Virus record (IMG/VR): IMGVR_UViG_3300044712_000179 | Coordinates: 1-64,000 of that record | Source: a virus | Direction: 5' to 3' (one strand) | DNA: 64,000 nucleotides | Shown here: positions 8,124 through 14,855 of the stretch, piece after piece | Numbering within the stretch: the first letter of the stretch is position 1 | Layout of the letters: each line of letters begins with the position of its first letter | Translations under genes and position numbers: made by a program | The notes under the pieces: generated by a model | Seen by the model: only the letters and a program-made list of their open reading frames with translations | Databases searched by the model: none | What the model was told of the DNA's origin: nothing

Positions 8124-8144
8124 TTAAAAATAAGCCATCTATTT

Positions 8145-8176
8145 ATTGCAGAATTGCAAATAATGTACTAATTTTA
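8145..8176 (+). promoter_or_regulatory. Early promoter before the 8184 gene
   Basis: ATTG (8145-8148), 20 bases, then TAATTTTA (8169-8176). The ATG at 8184 lies only 8 bases after the -7 box, so the transcript would be nearly leaderless. Confidence 0.5.
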
Positions 8177-8183
8177 CAAAAAT

Positions 8184-8426
8184 ATGAAGACATATAAAGT
8201 TATCAGTGAATTAACAATACGCTCTGGAAGTAAGGAGCAGCGCGACTTTTCGTTTACAGACGAAGAATTAGCCAATCGTTTTTATAGAGATACACTCGGC
8301 AATATGGCTGAGGATATCGCTGATTTTGGAGGGGAGTTCGTATCCACTATGATACAAGTAGACGAGAATGGATTAGAGTCTTATGCTAAAAGACATACCA
8401 TATCAACAACACTAAACCCAATATAA
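8184..8426 (+). CDS. Hypothetical 80-aa protein
   Basis: Starts MKTYKVISELTIRSGSKEQ. It looks like a small alpha/beta protein and contains no known motif. It is first in a unit driven by the promoter at 8145-8176; the next gene begins 1 base after its stop. Confidence 0.6.
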   Translation: MKTYKVISELTIRSGSKEQRDFSFTDEELANRFYRDTLGNMAEDIADFGGEFVSTMIQVDENGLESYAKRHTISTTLNPI

Positions 8427-8427
8427 T

Positions 8428-8655
8428 ATGAGTAAGACTAAAATTTACAAGCTGTACGAAGCATTGTCTGTTATCAAAGAAATAGACAGATTCAAGGATT
8501 GTGATATGATAGGAACTATTTATAGAGAAACCGTACCCGAACATTACAAGTTAACGGAGTCAATGATTATCCATAACTATAATGTGGAGGTATACAATGC
8601 CGATGAGGTATATTTAATTTTAATAAGACACTTAGGTATCTTTCAATGTATGTAA
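8428..8655 (+). CDS. Hypothetical 75-aa protein
   Basis: Not recognised. Starts MSKTKIYKLYEALSVIKEI and has no visible domain. The DnaA-like gene follows 2 bases later, suggesting coupled translation. Confidence 0.55.
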   Translation: MSKTKIYKLYEALSVIKEIDRFKDCDMIGTIYRETVPEHYKLTESMIIHNYNVEVYNADEVYLILIRHLGIFQCM

Positions 8656-8657
8656 TT

Positions 8658-9080
8658 ATGAGTATAGCAGAATGTGATGTGATAAGCCCATATGTGTACG
8701 CTGGTATAAGAAGAAAGAATTTACCAAGCGACTTCAGGGATAGAATTAGAAGAAGAAGATGTAGGTATAAGATAGACTTTATATTTGAAGCTATCGAAAT
8801 GGTTACAGAACATACCAAAGAAGAAATGCGTGGAAGGTACAGGGGAAGAACATTGGTTCAAGCAAGGCAAATGTATTGCCACTTTGCGAGTACTTTACTT
8901 GGATGGTCTTTAACAGATATAGGCAAGGCTATCAATAGAGACCACACTACCGTGATCCACTCGAAGGATGCGTTTAATGACCTATACCAAACGGATGATA
9001 ATTTTAAAGATGATGCTGATAGAGTATTACAAGAAATAGAATGGATGACACAGGATATTATATTGAAAACGGAAGAGTAG
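8658..9080 (+). CDS. Stand-alone DnaA domain IV-like DNA-binding protein
   Basis: Residues about 60-110 match the C-terminal DNA-binding domain of DnaA: VQARQMYCHFASTLLGWSLT followed by DIGKAINRDHTTVIHSKD. The DHTTVIH stretch is the DnaA signature in the recognition helix-turn-helix. The AAA+ ATPase domain of DnaA is absent (140 aa in all). It may bind DnaA-box-like sites to direct phage replication or block host initiation. The ATG at 8658 is preferred because it follows the preceding stop closely; one at 8646 is also in frame. The DUF5522-like gene starts inside its end. Confidence 0.8.
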   Translation: MSIAECDVISPYVYAGIRRKNLPSDFRDRIRRRRCRYKIDFIFEAIEMVTEHTKEEMRGRYRGRTLVQARQMYCHFASTLLGWSLTDIGKAINRDHTTVIHSKDAFNDLYQTDDNFKDDADRVLQEIEWMTQDIILKTEE

Positions 9081-9274
9081 TGTTTACGGAAAAATACCAC
9101 TTAGAAAGGGGTTACTGTTGTAACTCCGTTGGTGGTTGTAGGCATTGCCCTTATAAAAACAAACAAAATGGAAGTACTGAAAAAACTATTCACAACTCCG
9201 AGATCGGAGAAACCAACAATGACTTACGACAAGGCTGTCCTTACAGCAGAATTGAGGACGAACCTATTGAATGA
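9041..9274 (+). CDS. DUF5522-like Cys/His protein
   Basis: The first 42 residues match the short DUF5522 type: GYYIENGRVVFTEKYHLERG followed by a CC...GCRHCPY cluster, probably metal-binding. Family proteins usually end soon after CRHCPY; here the frame runs on 35 residues and overlaps the next gene by 107 bases. The extended tail may be spurious or a read-through extension. There is a two-residue insertion (CCNSVGGC) relative to the usual CCxSGC pattern as I recall it. Confidence 0.6.
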   Translation: MDDTGYYIENGRVVFTEKYHLERGYCCNSVGGCRHCPYKNKQNGSTEKTIHNSEIGETNNDLRQGCPYSRIEDEPIE

Positions 9275-9554
9275 GCTGTTTGAGATACAGAGTAATATCC
9301 TAGATAAGAAAGGATATGACTATGCGGGAGAAGATGTACTATCTAATTTTAGGCTTGCAGGGATGATTGTCAATCAAGGTAGCGCGCACCCTGACGCTGT
9401 CAATTGTCTTAACCTAATTGGAACTAAGGTTGCAAGGTTGGGTCAATTACTATCATCAAACAAATCCGCACAAAATGAATCTGTACAGGATTCTATCGTA
9501 GACTTATGCAACTACTCGGCATTACTTTACTTAATCTTAAAAATGGAGAAATAA
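9168..9554 (+). CDS. MazG-like / nucleotide modification-associated (Nmad1, DUF1599) protein
   Basis: The 128-aa product has the helical DUF1599/Nmad1 pattern: LFEIQSNILDKKGYDYAGED, NFRLAG, GTKVARLGQLL and a C-terminal ESVQDSIVDLCNYSALL. The acidic E..xxD residues resemble the metal-binding sites of MazG-type NTP pyrophosphohydrolases. A role in nucleotide-pool control is inferred from the family. The ATG at 9168 is chosen because earlier in-frame residues shadow the DUF5522 gene. Confidence 0.7.
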   Translation: MEVLKKLFTTPRSEKPTMTYDKAVLTAELRTNLLNELFEIQSNILDKKGYDYAGEDVLSNFRLAGMIVNQGSAHPDAVNCLNLIGTKVARLGQLLSSNKSAQNESVQDSIVDLCNYSALLYLILKMEK

Positions 9555-9556
9555 TT

Positions 9557-9772
9557 ATGAAAAAAGAATTATCCTTATTAGAAAAAGCAAAACTTGTAAA
9601 AAGCAGTAAGAAAAATTATACTGAACAAGAAATAGAATTAGCTTTAGCTTGGGTAGACGGCTCGATTAGCCTTACGCAAATAGTAAAAGTGTTTCAACTT
9701 AAGTCTGTAACAGCAGGCTATATATTTATAGCTAATTGCCTTAAGTATTATATAAAAAATTCTAAAAAATAA
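9557..9772 (+). CDS. Small HTH-like protein
   Basis: The 71-aa product is basic and helical, with EIELALAWVDGSISLTQIVK resembling a helix-turn-helix. The ATG at 9557 is taken because it follows the previous stop by two bases; upstream codons belong to the Nmad1 gene shadow. Possible regulator; not proven. Confidence 0.55.
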   Translation: MKKELSLLEKAKLVKSSKKNYTEQEIELALAWVDGSISLTQIVKVFQLKSVTAGYIFIANCLKYYIKNSKK

Positions 9773-9775
9773 AAT

Positions 9776-10006
9776 ATGAAAACGCCAAAAGAAATTGCAA
9801 TAGAATTAGTAGAAAAGTTTACAAGAAGTCAATATTATGGATGTCTTGGATGTGGAGAAGATTATGATGACAAACAAGAATCAGCTAAACAATGTGCATT
9901 AATAGCAGTAGATGAAATTATAAAATACTCCCCAAATAAACCTGATTATGAATCTGACCCAATAGAGTATTTTAATAAGGTTAAACAAGAAATAGAAAAA
10001 TTATAA
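9776..10006 (+). CDS. Hypothetical 76-aa protein, paralog of the 12798 product
   Basis: Starts MKTPKEIAIELVEKF and contains AKQCALIAVDEIIK. The 12798 product shares the same layout (ALELVDKY, AKQCAIIAVDEVL). This short helical type is common in Bacteroidetes phages; function unknown. The CLGC and Cys near residue 40 are absent from the paralog. Confidence 0.65.
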   Translation: MKTPKEIAIELVEKFTRSQYYGCLGCGEDYDDKQESAKQCALIAVDEIIKYSPNKPDYESDPIEYFNKVKQEIEKL

Positions 10007-10024
10007 AATAAAAAAAACAAACAT

Positions 10025-10222
10025 ATGAAAAACATCATCAAATCATTGGCAGGCGGATTTCTAACATTCGCATTAATTTATTTAATATCCTGCTTTGTTG
10101 CGGCTGACTTTAATATTACTCATTGGACACCGGCAGGAAGGTTTTTCTGTGGTCTTATGGGAGGAGTAACATCACTAACAATTACAGCTGTATCATTAAG
10201 CTTCTATGAAGAAAATAAATAA
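10025..10222 (+). CDS. Small two-TM membrane protein
   Basis: The 65-aa product has hydrophobic segments at about residues 6-27 and 40-60 and a charged C-terminus. It sits among other short membrane genes (10500, 13156). Function unknown. Confidence 0.6.
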   Translation: MKNIIKSLAGGFLTFALIYLISCFVAADFNITHWTPAGRFFCGLMGGVTSLTITAVSLSFYEENK

Positions 10223-10225
10223 GTT

Positions 10226-10489
10226 ATGCAAAGTAAAAAATTAAATATAGACACCTCAAAATACAGGATAAAGGTAGTCAAAAGAGTAGCGGCAAGCGGA
10301 AGCGCTTACGAGAAATATATACCACAGTATAATCGAACATTTCTTTTTGGATTCTTTTCCGAATGGATAGACTTAGGCTATATAGCAGAGAAATATGACA
10401 TAGACAGCGCAATGAAGGTCATCGAAGAACATAAGTTATACGAGTTAAAGAGGATTAAAAAAATAGAGACAAGTTACATTTATTTATAA
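10226..10489 (+). CDS. Hypothetical 87-aa basic protein
   Basis: Starts MQSKKLNIDTSKYRIKVVKR and contains an aromatic stretch (FLFGFFSEWIDLGY) and a helical C-terminus. Short Bacteroidetes phage proteins with a 'YIPQ...W..' layout look similar, but no function is known. Confidence 0.6.
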   Translation: MQSKKLNIDTSKYRIKVVKRVAASGSAYEKYIPQYNRTFLFGFFSEWIDLGYIAEKYDIDSAMKVIEEHKLYELKRIKKIETSYIYL

Positions 10490-10499
10490 AAACAAACAT

Positions 10500-10658
10500 A
10501 TGAAAAAATTTATATACTCTTACCTATGGATATTCTGGTTAAATGCTTCAATGGCATTAGCGGGAATTACAATAAATAATAAATGGTATTGGATAATGAC
10601 CATACCAACTATATTCTTTGTTGAATTAAAAATGCTAACTAAAAATGATAAGCTATGA
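10500..10658 (+). CDS. Small membrane protein, 52 aa
   Basis: Reads MKKFIYSYLWIFWLNASMAL and continues through a second hydrophobic stretch (WYWIMTIPTIFFVEL). The stop overlaps the start of the winged-helix gene (ATGA), supporting translation. Two predicted membrane helices; function unknown. Confidence 0.6.
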   Translation: MKKFIYSYLWIFWLNASMALAGITINNKWYWIMTIPTIFFVELKMLTKNDKL

Positions 10659-10864
10659 AACGACCACCAAAAGACACCATCTCCAAGAATATAATGCTGT
10701 TTCTAGGTCATCAAGACGAGGCTACCCTCACAGAGATATCCAATCAGATAGACCTCCAAGAGGAGCTAACTAAACAGCTATTAGCTAACCTAATAGATAA
10801 AGGGTATGTAGGTATCAATAATGGTAAATACTACCCTAATTTTTTATATAACCAAAACAAATAA
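10655..10864 (+). CDS. Small winged-helix protein
   Basis: The 69-aa product has helix pattern MLFLGHQDEATLTEISNQID, then LTKQLLANLIDKGYVG, and a strand pair NNGKYYPN. This is the order helix, recognition helix, wing of a MarR-like winged-helix domain. A regulatory or DNA-binding role is inferred from the fold only. Confidence 0.6.
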   Translation: MKRPPKDTISKNIMLFLGHQDEATLTEISNQIDLQEELTKQLLANLIDKGYVGINNGKYYPNFLYNQNK

Positions 10865-10866
10865 CT

Positions 10867-11061
10867 ATGGGATGGAAATCTACAGTTGACATTACAAGAG
10901 AGCAAGCAATAGCACTCGCTATTAAGGAATTATCCAATAAGATAACTAAGTTGTACTATATGTCAGATACAGAGCTTGAAGACTTATTGGAAGAAATAGG
11001 CTACGGAGATACTCAAGGTATGGAATACTTTGGGCATAATTTCAATATAATACACTTATAA
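10867..11061 (+). CDS. Hypothetical 64-aa protein
   Basis: Starts MGWKSTVDITREQAIALAIK. The N-terminal 'VDITR.QAIALAI' segment is common in small phage proteins. No catalytic motif is visible. Closely packed behind the winged-helix gene. Confidence 0.55.
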   Translation: MGWKSTVDITREQAIALAIKELSNKITKLYYMSDTELEDLLEEIGYGDTQGMEYFGHNFNIIHL

Positions 11062-11077
11062 CTAAATTAAATAACCT

Positions 11078-11437
11078 ATGAACAAAGAATTTATCCCTTA
11101 TGAACAAGCATTAGAACTTAAAGAATTAGGTTTTAATGGAGCTGAATGTCTTGCAGTTTATAATATTAATAAAGAATTAGAAACAGGACTATTTCATAGT
11201 AATTATGACATTGATGCACCAACATACTCTCAAGCATTTAGATTTTTTAGAGAGAACTACCTTTTATTAACATCAATATTTATGTATCGTGATATGAATG
11301 GGTATATTTTTAATATTAATCAAATTTGCCCTGATGGACTTTTTGTAAAGTTTAAGCATTTGGAACTAGAAGATACCTACGAAGAAGCAGAACTTGCTTG
11401 TATCATCAAGTTAATAGAAATAGCTAAAAATAAATAA
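11078..11437 (+). CDS. Hypothetical 119-aa protein
   Basis: Starts MNKEFIPYEQALELKELGF, a start typical of small phage proteins of unknown function. It ends KLIEIAKNK, identical to the end of the next small protein, also at DNA level apart from a few bases, so the tail was probably duplicated. Confidence 0.65.
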   Translation: MNKEFIPYEQALELKELGFNGAECLAVYNINKELETGLFHSNYDIDAPTYSQAFRFFRENYLLLTSIFMYRDMNGYIFNINQICPDGLFVKFKHLELEDTYEEAELACIIKLIEIAKNK

Positions 11438-11438
11438 T

Positions 11439-11591
11439 ATGGAAGTAAGTTTTGATGCATTTATGGAACACGAAAGGGATAATGAAAGAGAAATTGATGA
11501 TTTAAAATATAGGGCAAAGCAGTTAGAAGAGCAAGTAAAACAGTTAGAAGAACAAATAGAAAAATTAATTGAAATAGCAAAAAACAAATAA
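11439..11591 (+). CDS. Short coiled-coil protein, 50 aa
   Basis: Starts MEVSFDAFMEHERDNEREID and continues as Glu/Lys/Gln heptads to KLIEIAKNK. It starts one base after the preceding stop and shares its last nine residues with the preceding protein. Probably a coiled coil; function unknown. Confidence 0.55.
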   Translation: MEVSFDAFMEHERDNEREIDDLKYRAKQLEEQVKQLEEQIEKLIEIAKNK

Positions 11592-11593
11592 TT

Positions 11594-11797
11594 ATGAACA
11601 TCATTGGAGAAAACATACAGCTACACATCACTAGCCCATTCTATGGGGAAGATGACCAAAGTATCCTTATTGGCTTAAATATGATGGAGGGAGAATACGC
11701 CTGTGGATGCCCCCTATTAGCCATTCAGATAGGCATTGGATTGATAACTATCACCATAACCATAGGAAATAACAATGAACATCACGCAACTACCTAA
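11594..11797 (+). CDS. Small hypothetical gene with probable frameshift
   Basis: The open frame gives 67 aa starting MNIIGENIQLHITSPFYGED. From about base 11659 the -1 frame looks more protein-like (KYPYWLKYDGGRIRLWMPP...) and stops at 11770-11772, two bases before the next gene, as usual here. The uninterrupted frame instead ends in a low-complexity Ile/Thr tail and overlaps the next gene by 23 bases. So the real product probably joins the two frames, by recoding, a recent mutation or a sequence error. Confidence 0.45.
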   Translation: MNIIGENIQLHITSPFYGEDDQSILIGLNMMEGEYACGCPLLAIQIGIGLITITITIGNNNEHHATT

Positions 11798-12188
11798 CCT
11801 TCGAGAGGAAGAGCTGTTTCAACAAATAAAGGATAATCTTATACCAGACTTGGTATCTATATCAGAATACTCATTTAATGACTCATACAGCCCTTTCCTT
11901 GACCTATATATAGAATTGAAGTGTAGGAGAACGCATTACGACAATATCCTCGTAGAACGCCTTAAATGGGATTCTTTGAGGAAGCTGTCTAATGTAAGGT
12001 ACATTAACTCTACCCCAAAGGGGGTATACAGCTTTGATATAGGGCTCATAGAAGAACCTGAATGGAAGGATTGGAGATTGCCTAACACTACGGAATTTCA
12101 AGATAACAGCACCATCGTAAAGAGGATAGGGCTGTTGCCCATATCTTCCGCTAGGGATATCACAAGCATTCTAAATATAGAATCCTAA
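11775..12188 (+). CDS. Putative PD-(D/E)XK-like phage protein
   Basis: The 137-aa product has PFLDLYIELKCRRTHYDNIL (residues about 35-55), a D...E-x-K arrangement of PD-(D/E)XK nucleases, followed by VERLKWDSL and YINSTPKGVYSFD. These resemble a small phage protein family with that fold. Catalysis is likely but unproven. It ends the transcription unit before the 12.2-kb RNA region. Confidence 0.55.
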   Translation: MNITQLPNLREEELFQQIKDNLIPDLVSISEYSFNDSYSPFLDLYIELKCRRTHYDNILVERLKWDSLRKLSNVRYINSTPKGVYSFDIGLIEEPEWKDWRLPNTTEFQDNSTIVKRIGLLPISSARDITSILNIES

Positions 12189-12195
12189 AAATAAA

Positions 12196-12226
12196 TTTGG
12201 AGGATATAATATTGTTTGTATCTTTG
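12196..12226 (+). promoter_or_regulatory. Consensus Bacteroidetes promoter
   Basis: TTTG (12196-12199), 19 bases, then TATCTTTG (12219-12226): an exact match to TTTG-N19-TAnnTTTG. The expected start is about 12233. No gene begins within 390 bases, so it probably drives the small RNA that ends at 12330. Confidence 0.75.
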
Positions 12227-12232
12227 TCTTAC

Positions 12233-12330
12233 AAATCCGATAAGGTAGGGGATGACTTTATCGGGTATGTTTCAAGAACTAACCCTTCTTAAGATATGCC
12301 CATTAGAATCCCCTCTAGTGGGCTTTTTTA
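12233..12330 (+). ncRNA. Predicted ~98-nt RNA with complementary (kissing) hairpin loops
   Basis: Between the promoter (12196-12226) and a terminator lie two hairpins. Hairpin 1 pairs 12237-12246 with 12255-12264 (10 pairs, one wobble) around an 8-base loop AGGGGATG. Hairpin 2 pairs 12298-12307 with 12314-12323 (10 pairs, one wobble) around the 6-base loop ATCCCC and runs into six T. The whole loop 2 is complementary to GGGGAT in loop 1, so the hairpins could kiss within one molecule or between two. No open frame fits. No RNA family is recognised. Confidence 0.6.
12298..12329 (+). terminator. Rho-independent terminator of the 12.2-kb RNA
   Basis: A perfect 10-bp stem (one G-U pair), six-base loop and six T residues (12324-12329). 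Confidence 0.75.
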
Positions 12331-12630
12331 TTATCGGTAATGAAGAGAATTGGCGTTCCCCTCTCACAGTTCCGATACAAGGAAAGCAGTAGTAGTGCCT
12401 GCAAAGATTACACTTACTACGAAAACTCTTTTAAATGTATAGTATTCTTCTAGACTTGCGTAACTATACAGCCTCACTTCACTGAACTCATTGACTCATC
12501 GGTATGAATGGTAAGAATGTAAGTCATATCTCCTTTAGGGGGTAGGGGGTATGACTTCGTTTTACTTACCTTCTTTCAGAATCTATAAATCTATCGGTAT
12601 AAATTTATATAAACACCAAACAAAATATAT
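12331..12630 (+). other. Structured non-coding segment with three hairpins
   Basis: No gene is visible. Three hairpins occur: 12389-12397/12411-12420 (nine pairs, one bulge), TGTATAGT/ACTATACA (12436-12443/12463-12470), and a long one with GGTAAG/CTTACC (12510-12515/12565-12570) enclosing AAGTCATA/TATGACTT (12521-12528/12550-12557). In the last, CTCC (12530-12533) can pair with either of two GGGGG runs (538-542 or 545-549 of 12 kb), giving two alternative folds. TATCGGTA-like strings recur at 12332, 12499 and 12592. It may be one or more RNAs or the leader of the 12631 unit. Confidence 0.5.
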
Positions 12631-12801
12631 ATGGACATTAACAAAAGAGAGCTCTATAAGCTGTATATGCAGTGGGTAGATAGAGTATCAGAGGAACATC
12701 AGTGGAAGACACACTTCCACCCAAGAGAAATAGTAAACGCTATATGCGATATCCTAAAACAACACCCCGAATTAATTAACAGCAAAACAAACGAACTATG
12801 A
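12631..12801 (+). CDS. Hypothetical 56-aa protein
   Basis: Starts MDINKRELYKLYMQWVDRVS and ends NSKTNEL. Its stop overlaps the next start (ATGA). Helical with a His cluster near residues 23-30. First gene after the structured non-coding segment. Confidence 0.6.
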   Translation: MDINKRELYKLYMQWVDRVSEEHQWKTHFHPREIVNAICDILKQHPELINSKTNEL

Positions 12802-13031
12802 CACCGAAAGACAAGGCTCTTGAATTAGTGGATAAGTATATGAGTGTAGAACAGACTAAGCTATCTGACTACTCTACAATATACCAACCTAAAGCTAAAC
12901 AGTGCGCGATAATAGCAGTAGATGAGGTTTTAATGGCTTTACAACAAGGTTATCCTACTGAATTAGTACTGATGCCTATTGAATTAATAGAGTACTGGCA
13001 ACAAACCAAAACAGAAATAGAAAACTTATGA
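12798..13031 (+). CDS. Hypothetical 77-aa protein, paralog of the 9776 product
   Basis: Starts MTPKDKALELVDKYMS and contains AKQCAIIAVDEVL, the same helical pattern as the 9776 product. It overlaps neighbours on both sides by ATGA junctions. Function unknown. Confidence 0.65.
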   Translation: MTPKDKALELVDKYMSVEQTKLSDYSTIYQPKAKQCAIIAVDEVLMALQQGYPTELVLMPIELIEYWQQTKTEIENL

Positions 13032-13159
13032 AAATAACCACATTCAAAAACAGATTCTTCTTTGCTGTTTTACCTTGCATCCTAGTCTATAAAGGAGGAT
13101 GGTTGATTGAGGTATCTTGGCTTAGATATAGTATTAATATTAAATTTATAAACATATGA
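13028..13159 (+). CDS. Short hydrophobic protein, 43 aa
   Basis: Starts MKITTFKNRFFFAVLPCILV with one hydrophobic segment, and its stop overlaps the next start. The ATGA junctions on both sides are the main support for translation. Confidence 0.45.
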   Translation: MKITTFKNRFFFAVLPCILVYKGGWLIEVSWLRYSINIKFINI

Positions 13160-13374
13160 TAGGAACAGCTATTCTTATATTAATTGTAAATGCATTGGTT
13201 GCATTAGCAGTAAGGTCATTGATATATGACTCATCTATCGAGTGGATTAATTCAAAAGAACTTAGGATTCTTATGTTGATTCCTCCATTTGGTATTTTAT
13301 CATTTATCATTATGGTTATTGCGGTAATTGTATGCCTCTTCATTATTAAAATGGGAGAATATTTTAATGATTAA
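13156..13374 (+). CDS. Small two-TM membrane protein
   Basis: The 72-aa product has hydrophobic stretches at about residues 2-22 and 37-64 and a short charged tail. The antisense open frame over the same bases is a shadow. Function unknown. Confidence 0.6.
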   Translation: MIGTAILILIVNALVALAVRSLIYDSSIEWINSKELRILMLIPPFGILSFIIMVIAVIVCLFIIKMGEYFND

Positions 13375-13386
13375 AAACAAATAACT

Positions 13387-13893
13387 ATGAAAACAGCAGA
13401 TTTTATTGGAACTATGGGATTTTTTAGTTGTGCCTTCAGAATGTTTTATGGATATAGGGTATATCCTACTGGGAGAATATTAAGTGCAAAAAGTAAAAGA
13501 TTCTTAAAAGAAAGCACAAATGGAGTATATAAAAAATATAATTTATGTATTAATGGTAAAAAATTTAATGTAAATACACATAGATTATTAGCTGAATTAT
13601 ATATACCTAATCCAGAAAATAAAGAACAAGTAAATCATATTGATGGTAATAAACATAATAATTTATTAGAAAACTTAGAATGGGTCACTCGTTCCGAAAA
13701 TAGTAAACACAGTTTTAAAAATGGGTTGCAAAAAGTAACAAAACCAAATAAAAAAGTAATTGATTTAGATGGGACTATTTATGAATCTGCAAAAGAAGCT
13801 GCAATTAAACTTGGTTACAATCATAAGACTTTGTGTAATATGCTTAATCCTAAATTTAATCACACAAATAAAACAAATTTACGTTATGTCTAA
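13387..13893 (+). CDS. HNH homing endonuclease (NUMOD/HNH type)
   Basis: The 168-aa product has the HNH core VNHIDGNKHNNLLENLEWV (residues about 79-97) followed by TRSENSKHS, typical of free-standing phage HNH homing endonucleases. The C-terminal part KVIDLDGTIYESAKEAAIKL and LCNML resembles a NUMOD-type DNA-binding helix. It is more AT-rich than its neighbours and overlaps the next gene by 8 bases. Probably a mobile gene that spreads itself into related phages. Confidence 0.85.
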   Translation: MKTADFIGTMGFFSCAFRMFYGYRVYPTGRILSAKSKRFLKESTNGVYKKYNLCINGKKFNVNTHRLLAELYIPNPENKEQVNHIDGNKHNNLLENLEWVTRSENSKHSFKNGLQKVTKPNKKVIDLDGTIYESAKEAAIKLGYNHKTLCNMLNPKFNHTNKTNLRYV

Positions 13894-14134
13894 AACAGCA
13901 ATGCAGGAATTAATTGATGCTTATTATTCAATAAAACATTTTACTGATTTTGATACTTGGATAGCAAATAATGAAAAAATGTTACTTGAAAAAGAAAAAG
14001 AGCAGATAATAAAAAGTTGGGAAAAAGGATATTCAACAGGATGTGTCGTTGGTTCAAATGATTATACAAATGAAGATGAAGAAAAAGATAATGGAAATTA
14101 TTACTACAACCAAAAATATAACCAAAACAAATAA
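13886..14134 (+). CDS. Hypothetical 82-aa protein ('ELI...LEKEK' type)
   Basis: Starts MSKTAMQELIDAYYSIKHF and contains MLLEKEKEQIIKSW. The 14362 product has the same plan (AMEELLHWV, then LIQKEQIQRI). The type is common in Bacteroidetes phages with unknown function. The ATG at 13886 is used because earlier codons shadow the HNH gene. Confidence 0.65.
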   Translation: MSKTAMQELIDAYYSIKHFTDFDTWIANNEKMLLEKEKEQIIKSWEKGYSTGCVVGSNDYTNEDEEKDNGNYYYNQKYNQNK

Positions 14135-14137
14135 CCT

Positions 14138-14347
14138 ATGAAACTAAGTTATGAATGGCAGAAATATAATGGTGATTACCAAAAGAAAATACAAGACATT
14201 AAGCTAAAGAATGGAGATATAGTACCATTCTGTTGGCCAAATGCTGGGAAGTGGAACTGTATGGATGAGAAAAGCCCTTACTATGGTAAGGATATACATC
14301 ATCTATCTGCTGAATTGGTTAGATTAAATAAAGACTGGGATAAATAA
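14138..14347 (+). CDS. Hypothetical 69-aa protein
   Basis: Starts MKLSYEWQKYNGDYQKK and has strand-rich segments (DIVPFCWPNAGKWN) with several Trp. No known motif. It sits in a tight row of small genes. Confidence 0.6.
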   Translation: MKLSYEWQKYNGDYQKKIQDIKLKNGDIVPFCWPNAGKWNCMDEKSPYYGKDIHHLSAELVRLNKDWDK

Positions 14348-14361
14348 AAACAAATAAACAT

Positions 14362-14574
14362 ATGAACACACAGCAACAAACAGCAATGGAGGAGCTATTA
14401 CATTGGGTAAGAAAGACACTCCCAATGGATTTAGATTGGCCTCGTATGATTGAATCTAAGATAGAATCTCTCATACAAAAAGAACAGATACAGCGCATTA
14501 AAGATTTCCAATCAGGAATGCAGGCTGAATTTAACACATTATATGAACACTCAAAACCAAAGGAAGATTCGTGA
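14362..14574 (+). CDS. Hypothetical 70-aa protein, paralog of the 13886 product
   Basis: Starts MNTQQQTAMEELLHWVRKTL and is helical, with LIQKEQIQRIKDF matching the LLEKEKEQII helix of the 13886 product. Its stop overlaps the GTG start of the next gene. Confidence 0.6.
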   Translation: MNTQQQTAMEELLHWVRKTLPMDLDWPRMIESKIESLIQKEQIQRIKDFQSGMQAEFNTLYEHSKPKEDS

Positions 14575-14855
14575 ACACATATCCGCACTTTAGGGATAGG
14601 CTGTTAGAGAGATATGGGTTAGATATTACGGAGGAAGAGTATTTTGAATTATGCAATCAAGAGCACAGTATCGTTAATCGTAAATATGGACAATACAGAG
14701 TTATTGTAAGATTCAAAGGAGAAACCATATATGCGCTACTTGGAGGCAGTAATATAAAACCCAGACTAACAACAGCCCTTCCTATAGAAAAATTACACAA
14801 CCATTTAAACCAACACCTATTTAAAAATGATAATCAACAACAACACAAAGTATGA
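14571..14855 (+). CDS. Hypothetical 94-aa protein with GTG start
   Basis: Starts at GTG in a GTGA overlap with the preceding stop; no upstream ATG fits. HFRDRLLERYGLDITEEEYF is a pattern seen in many small phage proteins of unknown role. Strands VIVRFKGETIYALLGG follow. Confidence 0.6.
   Translation: MNTYPHFRDRLLERYGLDITEEEYFELCNQEHSIVNRKYGQYRVIVRFKGETIYALLGGSNIKPRLTTALPIEKLHNHLNQHLFKNDNQQQHKV

Noticed and set aside
4599-8571. DnaA-box-like strings (TTATCCACT near 4599, TTATCCATA near 8563)
   Set aside because: Both lie inside coding sequence, differ from TTATNCACA and are not clustered.
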